From Limnomonas spitsbergensis (lineage: Eukaryota > Chlorophyta > Chlorophyceae > Chlamydomonadales): 64,000 nt of DNA. Of the stretch, positions 11,619 through 22,899 are shown one piece after another; position 1 is the first letter of the stretch; each line of letters starts with the position of its first letter. The stretch covers positions 186,001 to 250,000 of the forward strand of contig JAYJMM010000080.1 of the NCBI GenBank assembly GCA_037349105.1, in the 5' to 3' direction. A program made the translations under genes and the position numbers. The notes beneath the pieces are model-generated. The model saw only the letters and a list, made by a program, of their open reading frames with translations, searched no databases and was not told the origin of the DNA.

Positions 11619-14600
11619 CTGCTCATGCAGCGCATGGAATGCCTGTCGGACCGGCAGGTCAATGTCAATCACCACCACCTTGCCGCTCTCCGGAACCAGC
11701 TCATAGGCAGTGTGGCTGTGGAGGAAGTCATGCACTCGCTTCCGAGTGTAATCCTGGGGGGGCAGACAGAAGGGGAGGGGAGGGGAACAGACAGGGTGGA
11801 CGATAGGGGGGGGGGGAGAACAAAATTGAAGGGTGGAGGTGATGAAAAGTGTGCTGTTAGTGGGGAACACACGGTGTGTAGGGTGTAGGGGTATGGAGGG
11901 GTATGTGCATGGTAACGAACCAGTGCTTGTGCTTGAGTGTGTTTGAGTATGTGTGCACAAGAGCAGTGGTATTCCTGTTTTGGGTCCTGCCCTCTCTGCT
12001 GCACTTCAGTTTTGCCCTCCGCACGCTTCTATTCCCATCTCCATCTGTGTGACAAGAAAGATCCTGGATAGCTCTCTCCCACACCTGCCTTTTCCCTGAT
12101 ATCAAACCTCCTTGCCATGAATGCCAGCCGCACCACAGCGACGGCCGCGCCATAATACCACTAAGGACACGAGGGATCCACCCATGCTTGGGCCGCCATC
12201 ATTTACCATCATTTACGAGGGTCGAGGAGGGGAGCTCTGCCGCCTTGTGTCCCCTCCCCCGCAGGTTGTTATTATATCAGGCCTTCGGCGTCTGAGCTGC
12301 CCTGATCTATTTAGCTCCTAGACACGAGTTCCATTGATTATGAACGCTGCACTGATCATGATTGTCGGTATTCATGGTGGACCATCATGGTGTATCATAT
12401 CGGCTCCATTGAGAGCGATGGATAGTGATGATGGCTGGAAGTAGGGTTATGCCTGATCTGGCTGATCCCCAGGGCTCCATTCATCACAAACTCATTTCGG
12501 CTGCATTGACCATGAGGGTTTATCATAATGACTACACTGATCATATGATCGCAGCACTGGTTTTAATGGCTACAGGATCCTGATCTCACCGGCTCTGATG
12601 GGTTGAGAGCTGCGGTCCGGGAATGCGGTATCGAGCCATCTCCACTGTCCATATCTACGTCTGCTATCGCCTGATGGGTCGGGAGGATCTGGGCGGGCAG
12701 CCCCGGTGATCCGTCAGCCGCGTGACGCAGCGGCGTTCGGCCCTCGGCAACCGCTGCTGCGGCCTCTAAGATGCAGGCTGGGAGCGCCTGGGACACGCTG
12801 AGCTCCTGCTGCTGTTGTTGCTGCTGCAAGTGCTGTTGCTGCTGCTGCAGGTCCTGCTGGTGTTGTATGATCGCTTCAAAGGGCGTCCCGCTGCAACAAA
12901 GAGAGGGGGGGAGAGGGTGTTCAGGCATGATTAGATTGATTCTCAGCTCTCGAGGCAGGTCACGCATCCACACTATGCGCACACCATTTAAAAGGGCTGA
13001 ACAAGCTGAGGATACGCAGGAGGAGACACTTCTGTCAGGAGGCATGTATGAGAGGAGGCCTGCAGCCGGTATACTGTGGGTGAGGTAGAGGATTCAAAAT
13101 GCATGTACGAGATTGTGGCGGGGGCGGGGCGGGGGGCATGAGAAGAGAACTGAACCGGGCATGCTGGCACAGGGAAAGCGTTTCGCACCAAGGCGGGACA
13201 GACTACCAAACACTCCGCGGCGAGTCAACGAGTCAAGTGTCCAAAGATCAAAAAGGGGATATCCTGTTAGCCGTACCTAGAATCGTCAGGTCTTGTCAGA
13301 AACAGCACGTTGTTCAGGTTGCCGGCCGGGTCCGGCAGCAAGGGGGCCTCTTCGTCGTGCCTCCAGTGCCCGTCCACAATATACTTGTACTGATGGTACC
13401 TTCGCCCACAAATTGAACATACATGCCATAAAAAGCTCCCCTACCCACGCCTGCCACGGGGTCCTACCATGCCGACCACATGCCTGTTAAGGGTGTGAAT
13501 GCCCCATGCCTTATGCACTTTCAAACATAGCAAAGTAAAAGGTCCTTGATCGCACCACTCCGTTAACATGACTGAACTACCCTATCTGGCAGCAGCCCTC
13601 TCATGCAACCCTCTTGTGCAGCTCTCCGTGATGCCCTTTCAAGCCGCCCTCCCATGCAGCCTCCCATGCAGCCCTCCCAGGCAGCCTCCCATGCAGACTT
13701 CCCATGTAGCCTTCCCATGCAGCCTCCCATGCAGCCCTCCCATGTAGCCCTCCCATGCAGCCCTCCCATGCAGCCCTCCCATGTAGCCCTCCCATGCAGC
13801 CTCCCATGCAGCCCTCCCAAGCAGCCCTCCCAAGCAGCCCTCCCATGCAGCCCTCCCATGCAGCCCTCCCATGCAGCCCTCCCATGCAGCCTCTCATGCA
13901 GACTTCCCATGCAGTCCTCCTCTGAAGCCCTCCCGAATAGCCCTCTCATGCAGACCTGCCATGCAGTCCTCCAATGTAGCCCCTCTCATGCAGCCCTCCC
14001 ATGCAGCTTTCCCATGCAGCCCTCTCATGCAGCCCTGTCATGTAGCCCTCCCATGCAGCCCTCTCATGTAAACCACCTATGCAGCGCTCCCATTTAGCCC
14101 CCTCATGTAGCCCTCCCATGTAGCCCTCTCATGCAGCCCCCCAACGTAGCCCCCTCATGCAGCGTGTCTACTCTTATGCCCAATGTGCTCATGTGGTATC
14201 AGGGTCCATAGCCCCCATTCAGCATCTCTTTGTAGCAGCTGTTTGTTTGCTGTGTCCGTTGGGTGCATTCATGCGCATTCTGGAGGCACCGCAATATGCC
14301 CTACTTCCTTCCCTTCAGAGTCATTTTGCAGGCTTTCCACCCCCCACTATCATGCAGGAGCTCATCCCTAAGCCAGCCTGTCATCTCCTCTGAAGGGGAG
14401 AGACTCAGACATCTATCTGAAGGGAAGAAGCAATGCAGTGTCCCCCATGCAAGGTCCCCGACAAGAACCATCCATGCGCCAGGCCTTTCCTGCAGTTTGC
14501 ATGGCTTGTATTGCAAACATTCGAAAGAAGGCAGGGCAGCCGTGCCATGCCATGTTTTGTAATGAGATAAAACACCATAATAAGCATGCACTGTTGTGAC

Positions 14601-15527
14601 AGTTTTTGGCATCTTTCGGTACGCACCCAGGGGGAAGATACACCACTATGTAGAACAGTCCAGTGGGGGCGCTATTGGGATCGTTTGGATCGGAAAGGGT
14701 CTCCAACGGGGTCATCTTGAGCGTTTCGGTCCATTGCGTGAAGGATCCGCAGAGATAAACCTATGTATATGGTGAAGTAGGAGACACAAGATATACGCAG
14801 CAGGCGAGGTATGTATCGGTACCGGTACGTGACGGGTGGGCAAGTTAGGAGAGGGGGGACGGGCAGTCAGGTGAACGACATTGATGCGGGCGATGCTCAC
14901 GATGCCCTGCGCCAGTGTGGAAACAAATAGAGGGAGGCGACTCGGCCACTGGGGGGGTGACGTTGGGACAGGGGGGAAGGGAGGGCTGTGCGAGGGTGAG
15001 GGGGCGGGAGTTCGGACTTGTCATGGCAAAACGGCGATGTCATACAATGGCTGTCGATGAAAGAGATCAGAGAATCATGCACACATGGTTCGTCGCCATG
15101 TGCATTTGGGCCTTGGCGAAGCAACAAATGACCCGATGACAAACTGATGGCTGATGCCTTCCCCGAGACCTTCCGCAAATTGGCTTCACAGCGCGCGACC
15201 ACATGCGACATGGAGTTTGCATTCGTGAATTAATTAATATACCACACCTGGAGGCCTCCGAAGCGCCAGACGAACCTGCTGGGTGGGACATATGGGGACT
15301 GGTCAGAGCGTACTCAAGGGAGTCGATCGAGCGGGCCACAACACTCGGCACATGGTACAGATGGAATCCATTTGCTGCACGGAGATCAGAATGCATATTC
15401 TTGTTGAATTTGGGCACACAACAGCAACGTGCGGATCGAGTAACTCTAGCCGGTCATTGTGCGGGAACACAGGGTGCTCCATCCCTCTCCCCGGTCACCT
15501 TGTTGGGATGAATGAAGGTGCACTCAT
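11619..15527 (-). CDS. SNF4: SNF4/KINbetagamma-type AMPK (SnRK1) gamma subunit, 5' part only
   Basis: Regulatory subunit of the SnRK1/AMPK energy-sensing kinase. The plant-lineage form fuses a beta-type glycogen-binding module (CBM48) to gamma-type CBS domains. Six exons join in phase with GT-AG junctions: 15527-15499, 15275-15248, 14760-14627, 13399-13277, 12890-12590, 11753-11619, giving 250 codons. Residues 1-104 form the CBM48, with FVWRFGG, VYLCGSFTQW, LPPGYHQYKYIVDG, HWRHDEEAPLLPD and NLNNVLFL. Residues 105-205 are a linker with two glutamine runs (five and seven Q, residues 120-133). Residues 206-250 open the first CBS region with FLHSHTAYELVPESGKVVV and LPVRQAFHALHEQ. The family normally continues with about 250 more residues of CBS repeats. 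None is seen to the left; the satellite begins within the following intron. Exon 1 encodes only nine residues plus two bases, and exon 2 is 28 bp. The start ATG (15527-15525) is chosen because it splices in phase to give IPTRFVW. Either the rest lies beyond the satellite or the gene is broken. Confidence 0.88.
12801..12860. repeat. CTG/CAG-rich repeat coding the SNF4 polyglutamine tract
   Basis: Imperfect CTG/TTG triplets on the plus strand read as CAG/CAA on the minus strand inside SNF4 exon 5. They encode Q5-HL-Q7 directly after the FEAIIQHQQDL segment. The tract mixes CAG and CAA. Confidence 0.85.
13620..14160. repeat. 13-bp minisatellite in SNF4 intron 3
   Basis: Repeated atgcagccctccc (13 bp, with 12-bp atgcagcctccc and other variants), 30 or more units, clear from about 13655 to 13905 and decaying towards 14160. 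It lies between SNF4 exons 13277-13399 and 14627-14760 and explains the MQPS-type open frames on both strands, which are not genes. Confidence 0.9.
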
Positions 15528-15936
15528 AGGAAAGCGAGACCCCTCCCTGATCCTTGCCCAAGCTGCATATGCTGCCGCGCTACCTCAGTGGGTCAGGGCG
15601 CCGGGTTGAGCCGATGTGCTAGTAGAAACCCTTTTGCATGCCGGGTAGGGTTTGTTCACCATCGGGTTCACCCTTCCCATTCCCACTTGACACGACTGAT
15701 CACTCCATCCCACATCTTCCCGACTCAGTCTGCAGCGGTGCCTACTAAAGCACACGTTCTATCTGAGATATAAATCTACACTGAACAGCCGAGTCGCCCA
15801 CACAGCGCTCACCGTTGCTTCGCCCAACAGCTGCTCTTCGTTGCCCCCGAGGCACCCCGAGGCCGTTCCCCAGGGAGACTTTTATAACACTTCTGACCTG
15901 AACAAGGCTGCGTTAAACCGTCGTCCTGCCCGGCTC
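15528..15936. promoter_or_regulatory. Divergent upstream region of SNF4 and OSB, with TATA-like box
   Basis: The 409 bp between the SNF4 start codon (15527, minus) and the OSB start codon (15937, plus) must hold both 5' regions. An atataaat box at 15768-15775 suits the plus-strand gene, about 165 bp before its start. No ATG occurs between this box and 15937, which supports that start codon. No clear TATA box was seen for SNF4. Confidence 0.55.
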
Positions 15937-18900
15937 ATGAAACAAGCCCTGCATCGCGCGCTCCAGATGCAGCACCAAATGTCAGTAATGTCACGAGTCG
16001 GAAGCCTCCAGAAGATGACGTCCCCCTTTGCAGCCATGCCCACAGCAGGACCTGTGCGGTTCAGCAAAGCTTTTAGCAGCAGGAGCAGCATCGCATCCGC
16101 CCTGTCTGCCCCCCCTGCCCGTCAGTGCGTCGTTCCGGCTGCGACCTCCGCCCCCGCTCCACGTGTCGCCCGCGCCACCTCCTCGCACACATACCTCTTC
16201 AGCTCAGGCGGAAGGAATCAGGTCTTGGCGTCGCTGTCCGGTCGAGATGCACTTGCGGCGGCTTCTCCGAGGCGCCTCGCGACAACTGTGTCTGCCTACC
16301 AGCCCACTCAGCAGCAGCAGCAGGCCGCACCGTTTGCCAGCTTTCCTCTCATCCAGACAATTCCGTATGACCCTCGACTCGAAAACAGAATCCAGGTTTC
16401 AGGTGTGTGCAGGAGGTTACCTGGCTGTATGGCTATGCCCTAGCATAGCATGCGCCTCCCTTTTCTTGCTTGCAACGTTAGGCTGCTAGTTGCTTAGGAC
16501 AAGGTGCCTGTCAGAAGTTTTGAACAGCCAGACGTCATGAGTGGCATTGCAAAGCCCTGTATGCCTCAGCAACTAAATGTCAACAGTGTTGTGAACTTGA
16601 AGCGCTATGTATTAAGGTGGTCTTGCGGTGCAGCATGAAGTTGCATGTGAAAGAGAAAACGTGAAAGTGGGGTTGGGTACTGAGATCTGGACTGTAGTGC
16701 ACTTGTAATTCGTACCGCGATTGTCCTGTAAACAGTGATGACACTGCGACAGTAAATTGCCCAACACTGCATGTCCTGAGTGTCCGTGGGCAAAATCCTA
16801 TGAACAGGAGCGCCTGGCGAAAAGCTGGACACCCATGAATTGCAGGAATATGATCAGTTCGCACAACGCGCCTTTTGCATCCACATTGTTTTCCCGTCAG
16901 GCATGACGTCACGCTTTCATGGAGGGGTCAGTTTCTCCAGCAGGAAAGGCAGCAGCCTGTCACCCACCTCCCAATGCCCCTTCGAGTCCCCCCTGTTCTG
17001 TTCTCCCTCCGCCCGCCTCACCGCCTCTCCCAACCCATGCTGTGGCTGTGCAGGACGGCTTGGAGCACGTGTTGAGATCTTTGACACGGGCCATGGGCAA
17101 GTGGTCAAGGTGTGTGCGGCTGGGTTATATTTCAAAGGATGCAGACGACAAGGGATGCAGACGACAAGGGCTTTCGATTTTTGCACCGTTGGCAGCCTTC
17201 AAGGGATGCAGCCTGGAACACGCTTAGGTTTCATTTCAAGGGATGACGACTGAAACACGGCTGTCGGGATGGTGGCCTTGCTGTGTTCTGCCCTAGTTGT
17301 TTACCAGGGATGCAGACCTTCAGGGATGCAGACTTAAATACAGTTTGGCGAGAGGATGGGACAGGGAGGCGAACTATAACAGGACCAATGAGGCTCACTT
17401 TCATTTTGAGGCTGAGGGTCCTGTATTACACCGAGTGCACTGTGCACTGTGTATTACACCGAGTGCAGTGACCTGCCTGCGTACGAAGACAGGGTAGAGG
17501 TGACCCCCCTGGACCCTTCGCTTACCGGCCTGTCCATCTCATTGGTGCGGGCACTGCTGTATATCTAGGCTTAAAGAGGCAGACCAATCTGCAGGGCGTG
17601 CGGCACCTGGCTCCCTCGAACAAAAGCCATCATGTAGATGACATGTAGTGCCCTTAACTAAGCAATGGTGTATCCACCTGCCGGACTGCAGGTGCCTTTG
17701 ATGGTCCCCTCCAGAACGCAGGATCCAAATCACGCGGATGATGTCTACACGATTGAGTGTTACGAGGTGGGGCTACATCAGTACTAACAGGGGTTTGCGG
17801 GCTGTGACTCTGAATCCCTGACAGGGTGCTGCGGGTTTGGGGCACAAACCGTAAGCAAGATGCTCCATGTCAAAGAGTTGGGGTCTGAACCTGAATCACA
17901 AGCCCTAAGCCCAGTCCTGCATATCAACAGATTTAGGCCTTATACCTTGACCCTGACCGAGGTGCCACACGTAAACAGTTTTGGGCACAAAACCTGACCT
18001 TGAAAAAGTATGATGCAGGATGAAGTGCTGCTTGACAGAATTTGTCTTGATCAGCGTTGCATATCTACCTGATGAATGACCAAGAGCTGCATGGCATCGT
18101 GATGAATGTGGCTGATCTTATCCTGGATCTGGGCAGTTGCTTTATGGTGGTTTGTTTGCAGAAGATGTATCGTGTCTGATATAAAACATAATTTGTGTAG
18201 GTGTGGCTGACCAGCCCTGCATTCTTTCCTTTCCTACCGCAGGCGCTTGCCCAGGCCGTTGCCAACCAGCTGCTGGTAGACATGCAGATAAACGTCATCG
18301 GAAGACTCAGGTCAGAAGGAGGATGTGAATGTTTATAGTATTTCACAGCAAGCACACAAAATGAGGAAATCACTGAAAACACTATATTTTCCAAACTAGG
18401 CCCTGAGTGAGGCAGGAGATGCACAACTGTGACACCTGGAGTTCCCCTGGAAAGCTGAGGCCTGTGGGCAATCACTGAGACATTAGGTTCAAATTAAACA
18501 GGGATTGAAACCTGGGTCATGACTGAGGTGCAGCAGGTACCATGCTGCCATGCATGACTGGACTTCACGAGGCAACTGGTCGGCAGGGCTGTGCCTGTTC
18601 ATCGTGGCTGAAGTATTTTTTTTGGCACAGGTGTGACTCCATTGAGCTAGGCAACCCAAACCCAAGCATCAACTTGGTCATCGAGGCTCAGGAGGTGAGA
18701 GTTCCTTTTGCCACACTCGTCTACCTGTCACCTACCCTCAGCTGGAGGCCCTATGTGTGGCCAGCCATGCAGCTGAAGACAGCGTCTAGGCCCGCAGGGC
18801 AGCTGGCTGAAGGCGGGCTTCAGGGTGGAAGAAGAAACGCTAGTTTGCATGGCGGGGTTCCAGGCAGATGTCTGCAATGTGGGCCTGGGCATGGTCCTTG

Positions 18901-20104
18901 TTTGTGGGGGAAGAGGATGCTGTACTCCCTACCTAGTGATGACCTCTTATTGCCACTCTTTCCGAGCAGGGGGAGCCATCTTAGTCTAGGACTGCTCAGG
19001 TTGCCATCATGGCTATATCTTGACCTGAAATCCGCGGGAATTGTGACTCATGGCTTGGGGCTGGTGTGGCCTGGTGCTGCAAGCCCTTGTGGAAGGTTCT
19101 GTTCGACCTGATGGGCCCAGTGGTGGCTGCCCCGCAGCCTGCCCACGGCGGCCTGGTACACATAGACATTGACACTGCCTTGCCCCCATGTGCCCATGCA
19201 GATTTCAATTCTGGACAGCACTGCGCCCTATCAGGCAAATTTTGCACCTCGCCAGGGTTTCGTGGCAGGCCCACCGCCTCAGCAGCAGCAGCAAGGCGGC
19301 TTTGCCAGCCCGCCCCAGCAGCAGATGCAGATGCCTGGATCTGGCTTTTCTCCGCCTGGCTATTCTCCGCCTGGCTTTTCTCCACAGCCAGTGGCTGCGG
19401 GTGGAGGTTATGCGCCGCAGCAGGGCGGTCCGAAGCCCTTTGTGAAGCTGACGCTGGATGAGGAAAAGATGGTCTGGCAGGAGCTGCACGACAACCCAAG
19501 CAAGTTCTGGTGAGACATGTGAAGGGGGGGGGTCAACCGCATCCTACCTACTGCTTATTCTCCTCATAGCCTTGCATGCTGTATATGCACATGACACAAA
19601 ACTGCAGTATCAGGGTCATAGTGTGGCCGAATCTGAAGCATCATGATGACACGTGAATTCCATATTATGACCCCTGGTGCGACGATCGCCAGTAACTGCA
19701 CACACGTGTTGGTATTTGTGCCAGGCCGTGCCACATAGGTGACCATGGGCATGATCTTGTTTCTCAATTAACAAGTGTTAATAGTATATCGCATGTAGTG
19801 TACACACGGCCATCCACAAGCCTGGACACGTATATAATGGACATGCCCTTGTCTGTCGGTGTGGAAATTTAAAATCGAAATCTTCGAGCATTTGACCACG
19901 ATTTTTTATCACGCCCATGTTTCCGATCCTTATCTCAGGCGACTCATGTGTGACTGTGCTCCCGTCTGCAGGGATAACCGGTACAACAAGCGGAACCCTA
20001 AGGCGCCCGACTACAAGCACAAAGACACGAATGCACCCTTATGGATTGATAGCCGCGTTGCCCCGCCTTGGGCAGCTGAGCTTCGGGAGCAGGGGGGTTC
20101 TTGA
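15937..20104 (+). CDS. OSB: OSB-type organellar single-stranded DNA-binding protein
   Basis: Probable organelle ssDNA-binding protein of the plant OSB family (OB fold plus C-terminal PDF motif), which controls organelle genome recombination. Seven exons join in phase: 15937-16402, 17054-17109, 17692-17766, 18243-18310, 18631-18694, 19202-19509, 19972-20104, giving 389 aa. Residues 1 to about 60 are Arg/Ser/Ala-rich with no acidic residue, as in a mitochondrial or plastid presequence. The OB fold runs about 145-250, with NRIQVSG RLGARVEIFDTGHGQ, YTIECYEALAQAV, MQINVIGRLR and INLVIEAQEISILDS. Residues about 255-325 are a Q/P/G-rich insert. The C-terminal motif at about 333-380 has VWQELHDNPSKFWDNRYNK, NPKAPDYKHK and ALWI-like APLWID. 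The family's PDF triplet reads PDY here. The start is the first ATG downstream of the TATA-like box; ATGs at 15967 and 15988 are alternatives. The family call rests on motif recognition; mitochondrial versus plastid location is not resolved. Confidence 0.88.
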
Positions 20105-20874
20105 GCGGTTCAAAAGTGCATGGGCCATGAAGGGCTGTGCAAGGTCTCGGCACCCAACGGAATGCTGTGAAACCTGTTACTTGATTGTATGTGGGGGAGG
20201 AGGCTGAGGGCTGGGCTGGGTCCACATACTTCCACACCAACTATACTGACTGAGACTTTGACTCCTGAAATCCTTCTCAGACCAGCTTCATGAAATTGCT
20301 GGTCTTATCTTTAATGGGCCTCTGGATTGGCCTCTGTATCTGACTCCTCGTCTGTTTTGACCAGGAGGTCTTGACACTGAAATAATCTTGAAGCTTTTGT
20401 CTTCAGTTGTCTAGTTACCCCCCTCCCCCAAAGCAAATACCAACTAGGCGGCCTTCTCAGGTCACTGGTGTGGGGGTATGCTCTGTTGGTGTCGTTGGAA
20501 TACCTCCTGATACTGCGCCAAAGTGCACAGACCTGTGTGCCTACGTACCAGGAAACTAAATGCATTATCAGGGTTAACACTGTTTTTGTTTATTTCATGA
20601 TGACGGTGCCTTTCGCCTTATGGTGGATTGGCGGCTGTTGGGATTTGGTAGCTGTAACTGTTGTCCAGATTCTGCACGTCTTATTTCATATCCGGCCTAT
20701 CCGTACAGACGGACAATTGGATCCCCCTGGCCTGTATTGGATCCATTGCAGACTAGGAGGAACCGCAAGTCGTGCTGCCCAACCAACTCTGTGCCCAACT
20801 AAAGGTTGTGACGGCTGGTCGAGTTTCAAGAAATCCATAATACCAACAGTCACACATTCGAAATTCTATATCGC
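20105..20874. other. Downstream region of OSB, no gene seen
   Basis: No coding exon was recognised on either strand. A tgtaa motif at 20653-20657, the green-algal polyadenylation signal, is the nearest candidate found downstream of the OSB stop and would imply a 3' UTR of about 0.55 kb. Confidence 0.4.
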
Positions 20875-21265
20875 CATGTCCCTGCTCCGCTCACATGGGA
20901 GAATGGCATGGCTGCACCATGGCCCAGGCTGTGCATTGTACCTAGAACTGAGCCTAGTCATTCCTCACCAGCCCCCTGCGGCCCAGCGTTAAGCAAGTCC
21001 CAAGGGTGTGCACTGTTCTAAACACATTCAAAAGCTGGTGTCAAGCTGGTTAGTGTGCAAACCTCATCTGGTGTTGCGGTTCGGCTACATCATTTCAACA
21101 GTTTAGAACGGTGCACACCTGGTGACCCTTCTGAACGTTCGGCTACATGGGGCTGGTAGGGAACGACTAAGCTCAATTCCAGCTACCATGCACAGCCAGG
21201 GCCATGGTGCAACCATGCTACCCTCGTATGTGAGGGTGCAGGGACATGGAACCCAGCGATCTAGA
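20875..21265. repeat. Foldback (inverted-repeat) element
   Basis: The segment 20875-21030 and the reverse complement of about 21100-21265 match along much of their length: catgtccctg, gcatggctgcaccatggccc and ggctgtgcat on the left against the same string read from the other strand on the right, then gtgtgcac-gttctaaac near the centre. The arms are imperfect and about 150 bp long. No coding frame is convincing, so this looks like a non-autonomous MITE or foldback element. A related single arm lies at about 28140-28400. Confidence 0.7.
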
Positions 21266-21385
21266 CAGGGGGGGAGAGAAGATCGCGTGGCGGGATCGAC
21301 TCTAAACCTTTGGCTATGTATTTTAAAAGTTAATTCTTTTGTTTCTACATTACTGTGCCCAGATTGGTTCCATGCCGGGCTCCAA

Positions 21386-22390
21386 GTCAATGACATTACA
21401 CCTTTGGGCCCTGCTCAAAAAGGCTCGGCCGCGTAGGCGCCCAAATGTCTCGTTGGAAGAAAAGAAGCTGAAGTTAAGAGGGAAAGAAGGAGAAGAAAAC
21501 AAAGGAAATAACTACCCCCCCACCAAAGGAAAAAGGCAGCCTGAAGTAAACCTTGCCCCTCTCAAGCCTATTTCCCAAGAAGGCAAAGAAAAACAACAAA
21601 AATAGGCCTCAACAAAGCGAACGACGTCCTCAACAAAAGTCAGAGCCTCCCATCCAAGCCTGCCCTGGTACAACTGTTGAAGGTCTTTTGCGCCTTCGGG
21701 GGGCCTGCCCAACCTCTCTCCCTAAGCCTCTCCTTCACGGTAGGGCACTGGAAGCAGACATGCAGCGCATCCTCCACATGCTGCCTGTCTCCCCTGCAAC
21801 CTCTCTCCCCTTGCCGGGAACACCCTTGGCAGCACCGTCCGTCACGCTGCTGATCGCTGCGCCGTCCTCGAGTGTCAGCTGTGCTGACGGCCCCGAGCCG
21901 CAGCCTTAAGTTCGTGCGCACGCAAGCACACTCCCTTCGACTGGTGCGGCCCCTGGCCGGCGCCCGCCGTAGACTGAAACCAGGTGCGGTAGGCCTACGT
22001 AGACCGGTGTTCAGTGGCAGGATCTCTGGGGTCCCCTCTGCCAGCTGCATCCAGCTGCGCCCAGCCAGCTGCGTCCAGCTGCGCCCGCTCGTATGCTGCA
22101 TCAACTAGTGCTAGCACCTCTGGGATAGGTAGCGGCTGTAGGTCAGTCGCTGTCTGACGCAGTTTGGGGACGGCTGATCCCAGCTCCAGCTCCTCCAAAG
22201 CACCTAGCAATTCCTTGCACCAATTGCGCCATCCGGTGCCCTGTCTGACAGCGAGCTCCATGTCGGCCGCCATGGCTGCGGCCATGAGTGAGCTGTCTTG
22301 CTGTGCTGCTGGTGCGACTGCGGCGTTGTAGAAGCTCCAAGTGCATACCTCGCATGAGGTCCACAGTCTGCAGACCCCACAGTGAAGCAA
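21386..22390 (-). pseudogene. Decayed retroelement 3' end (zinc-binding tail, probably non-LTR)
   Basis: Minus-strand remnant in broken frames. About 22390-22000 encodes a fragment with GWRNWCKELLGALEELELG. About 21900-21690 encodes a CxxC-containing tail with HVEDALHVCFQCP and KERLRERGWAGPP, resembling the zinc-binding region found after reverse transcriptases. After a frameshift it continues as LGWEALTFVEDVVRF. A homologous tail occurs on the plus strand at 37540-38014. The left end (21386-21433) is a terminal motif, gtcaatgacattacaccttt followed by gggccctgctc, also found in three other places. No reverse transcriptase core is present, so the class is inferred. Confidence 0.6.
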
Positions 22391-22899
22391 ATCCTCGACC
22401 TCTCCAATTAAAGGAAAGGGTCATTCATTGCCATGGCTGCAGAGTCGTCTACCTCTTCACAGATACATTCTGAAACGAGCCCAGCCCAGCCCAGCTTAGG
22501 GGCCCTGTCAGAATTATACAAACTTGTTGAGGCCTGAGAGCAAGAACAAATTCCATGCACGCCCTCGGAACACCAATGGCCAAGAAAGTGTGGTAATCTG
22601 TCCAGATTTATATTCTGAACCAGGCCAGGCATCCAGGCCAGGGTCTGGACAATTGTCTGGACCCGTGGTAAGCCAGAATTTTTACTTGCAGATGGCAAGC
22701 ACCCCCCCCCCCCTCATACTCTGGGTGCTCTCCAATACAGTTATGGGCCGGAGCGCATTCGCGCTGTAACCATGCATCTAGGAGCGTCACCAGGCCATCA
22801 AGATGCAGCTGCCCTAATCATTGGTGGTCCAGGTGTCCCCCCTCCTGATTATGGACTGCTCCTGCTGCTGATCCCCACTCAGACACTGTCTCATTCAAA
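22391..22899. other. Spacer downstream of the RNase M5-like gene
   Basis: No gene recognised. It contains a run of ten C at about 22704-22713 and must include the 3' UTR of the minus-strand gene ending at 22900. Confidence 0.5.

Noticed and set aside
13563..14097. MQPS- and GRAAWEG-type open frames on both strands
   Set aside because: Readings of a 13-bp minisatellite lying in a SNF4 intron.
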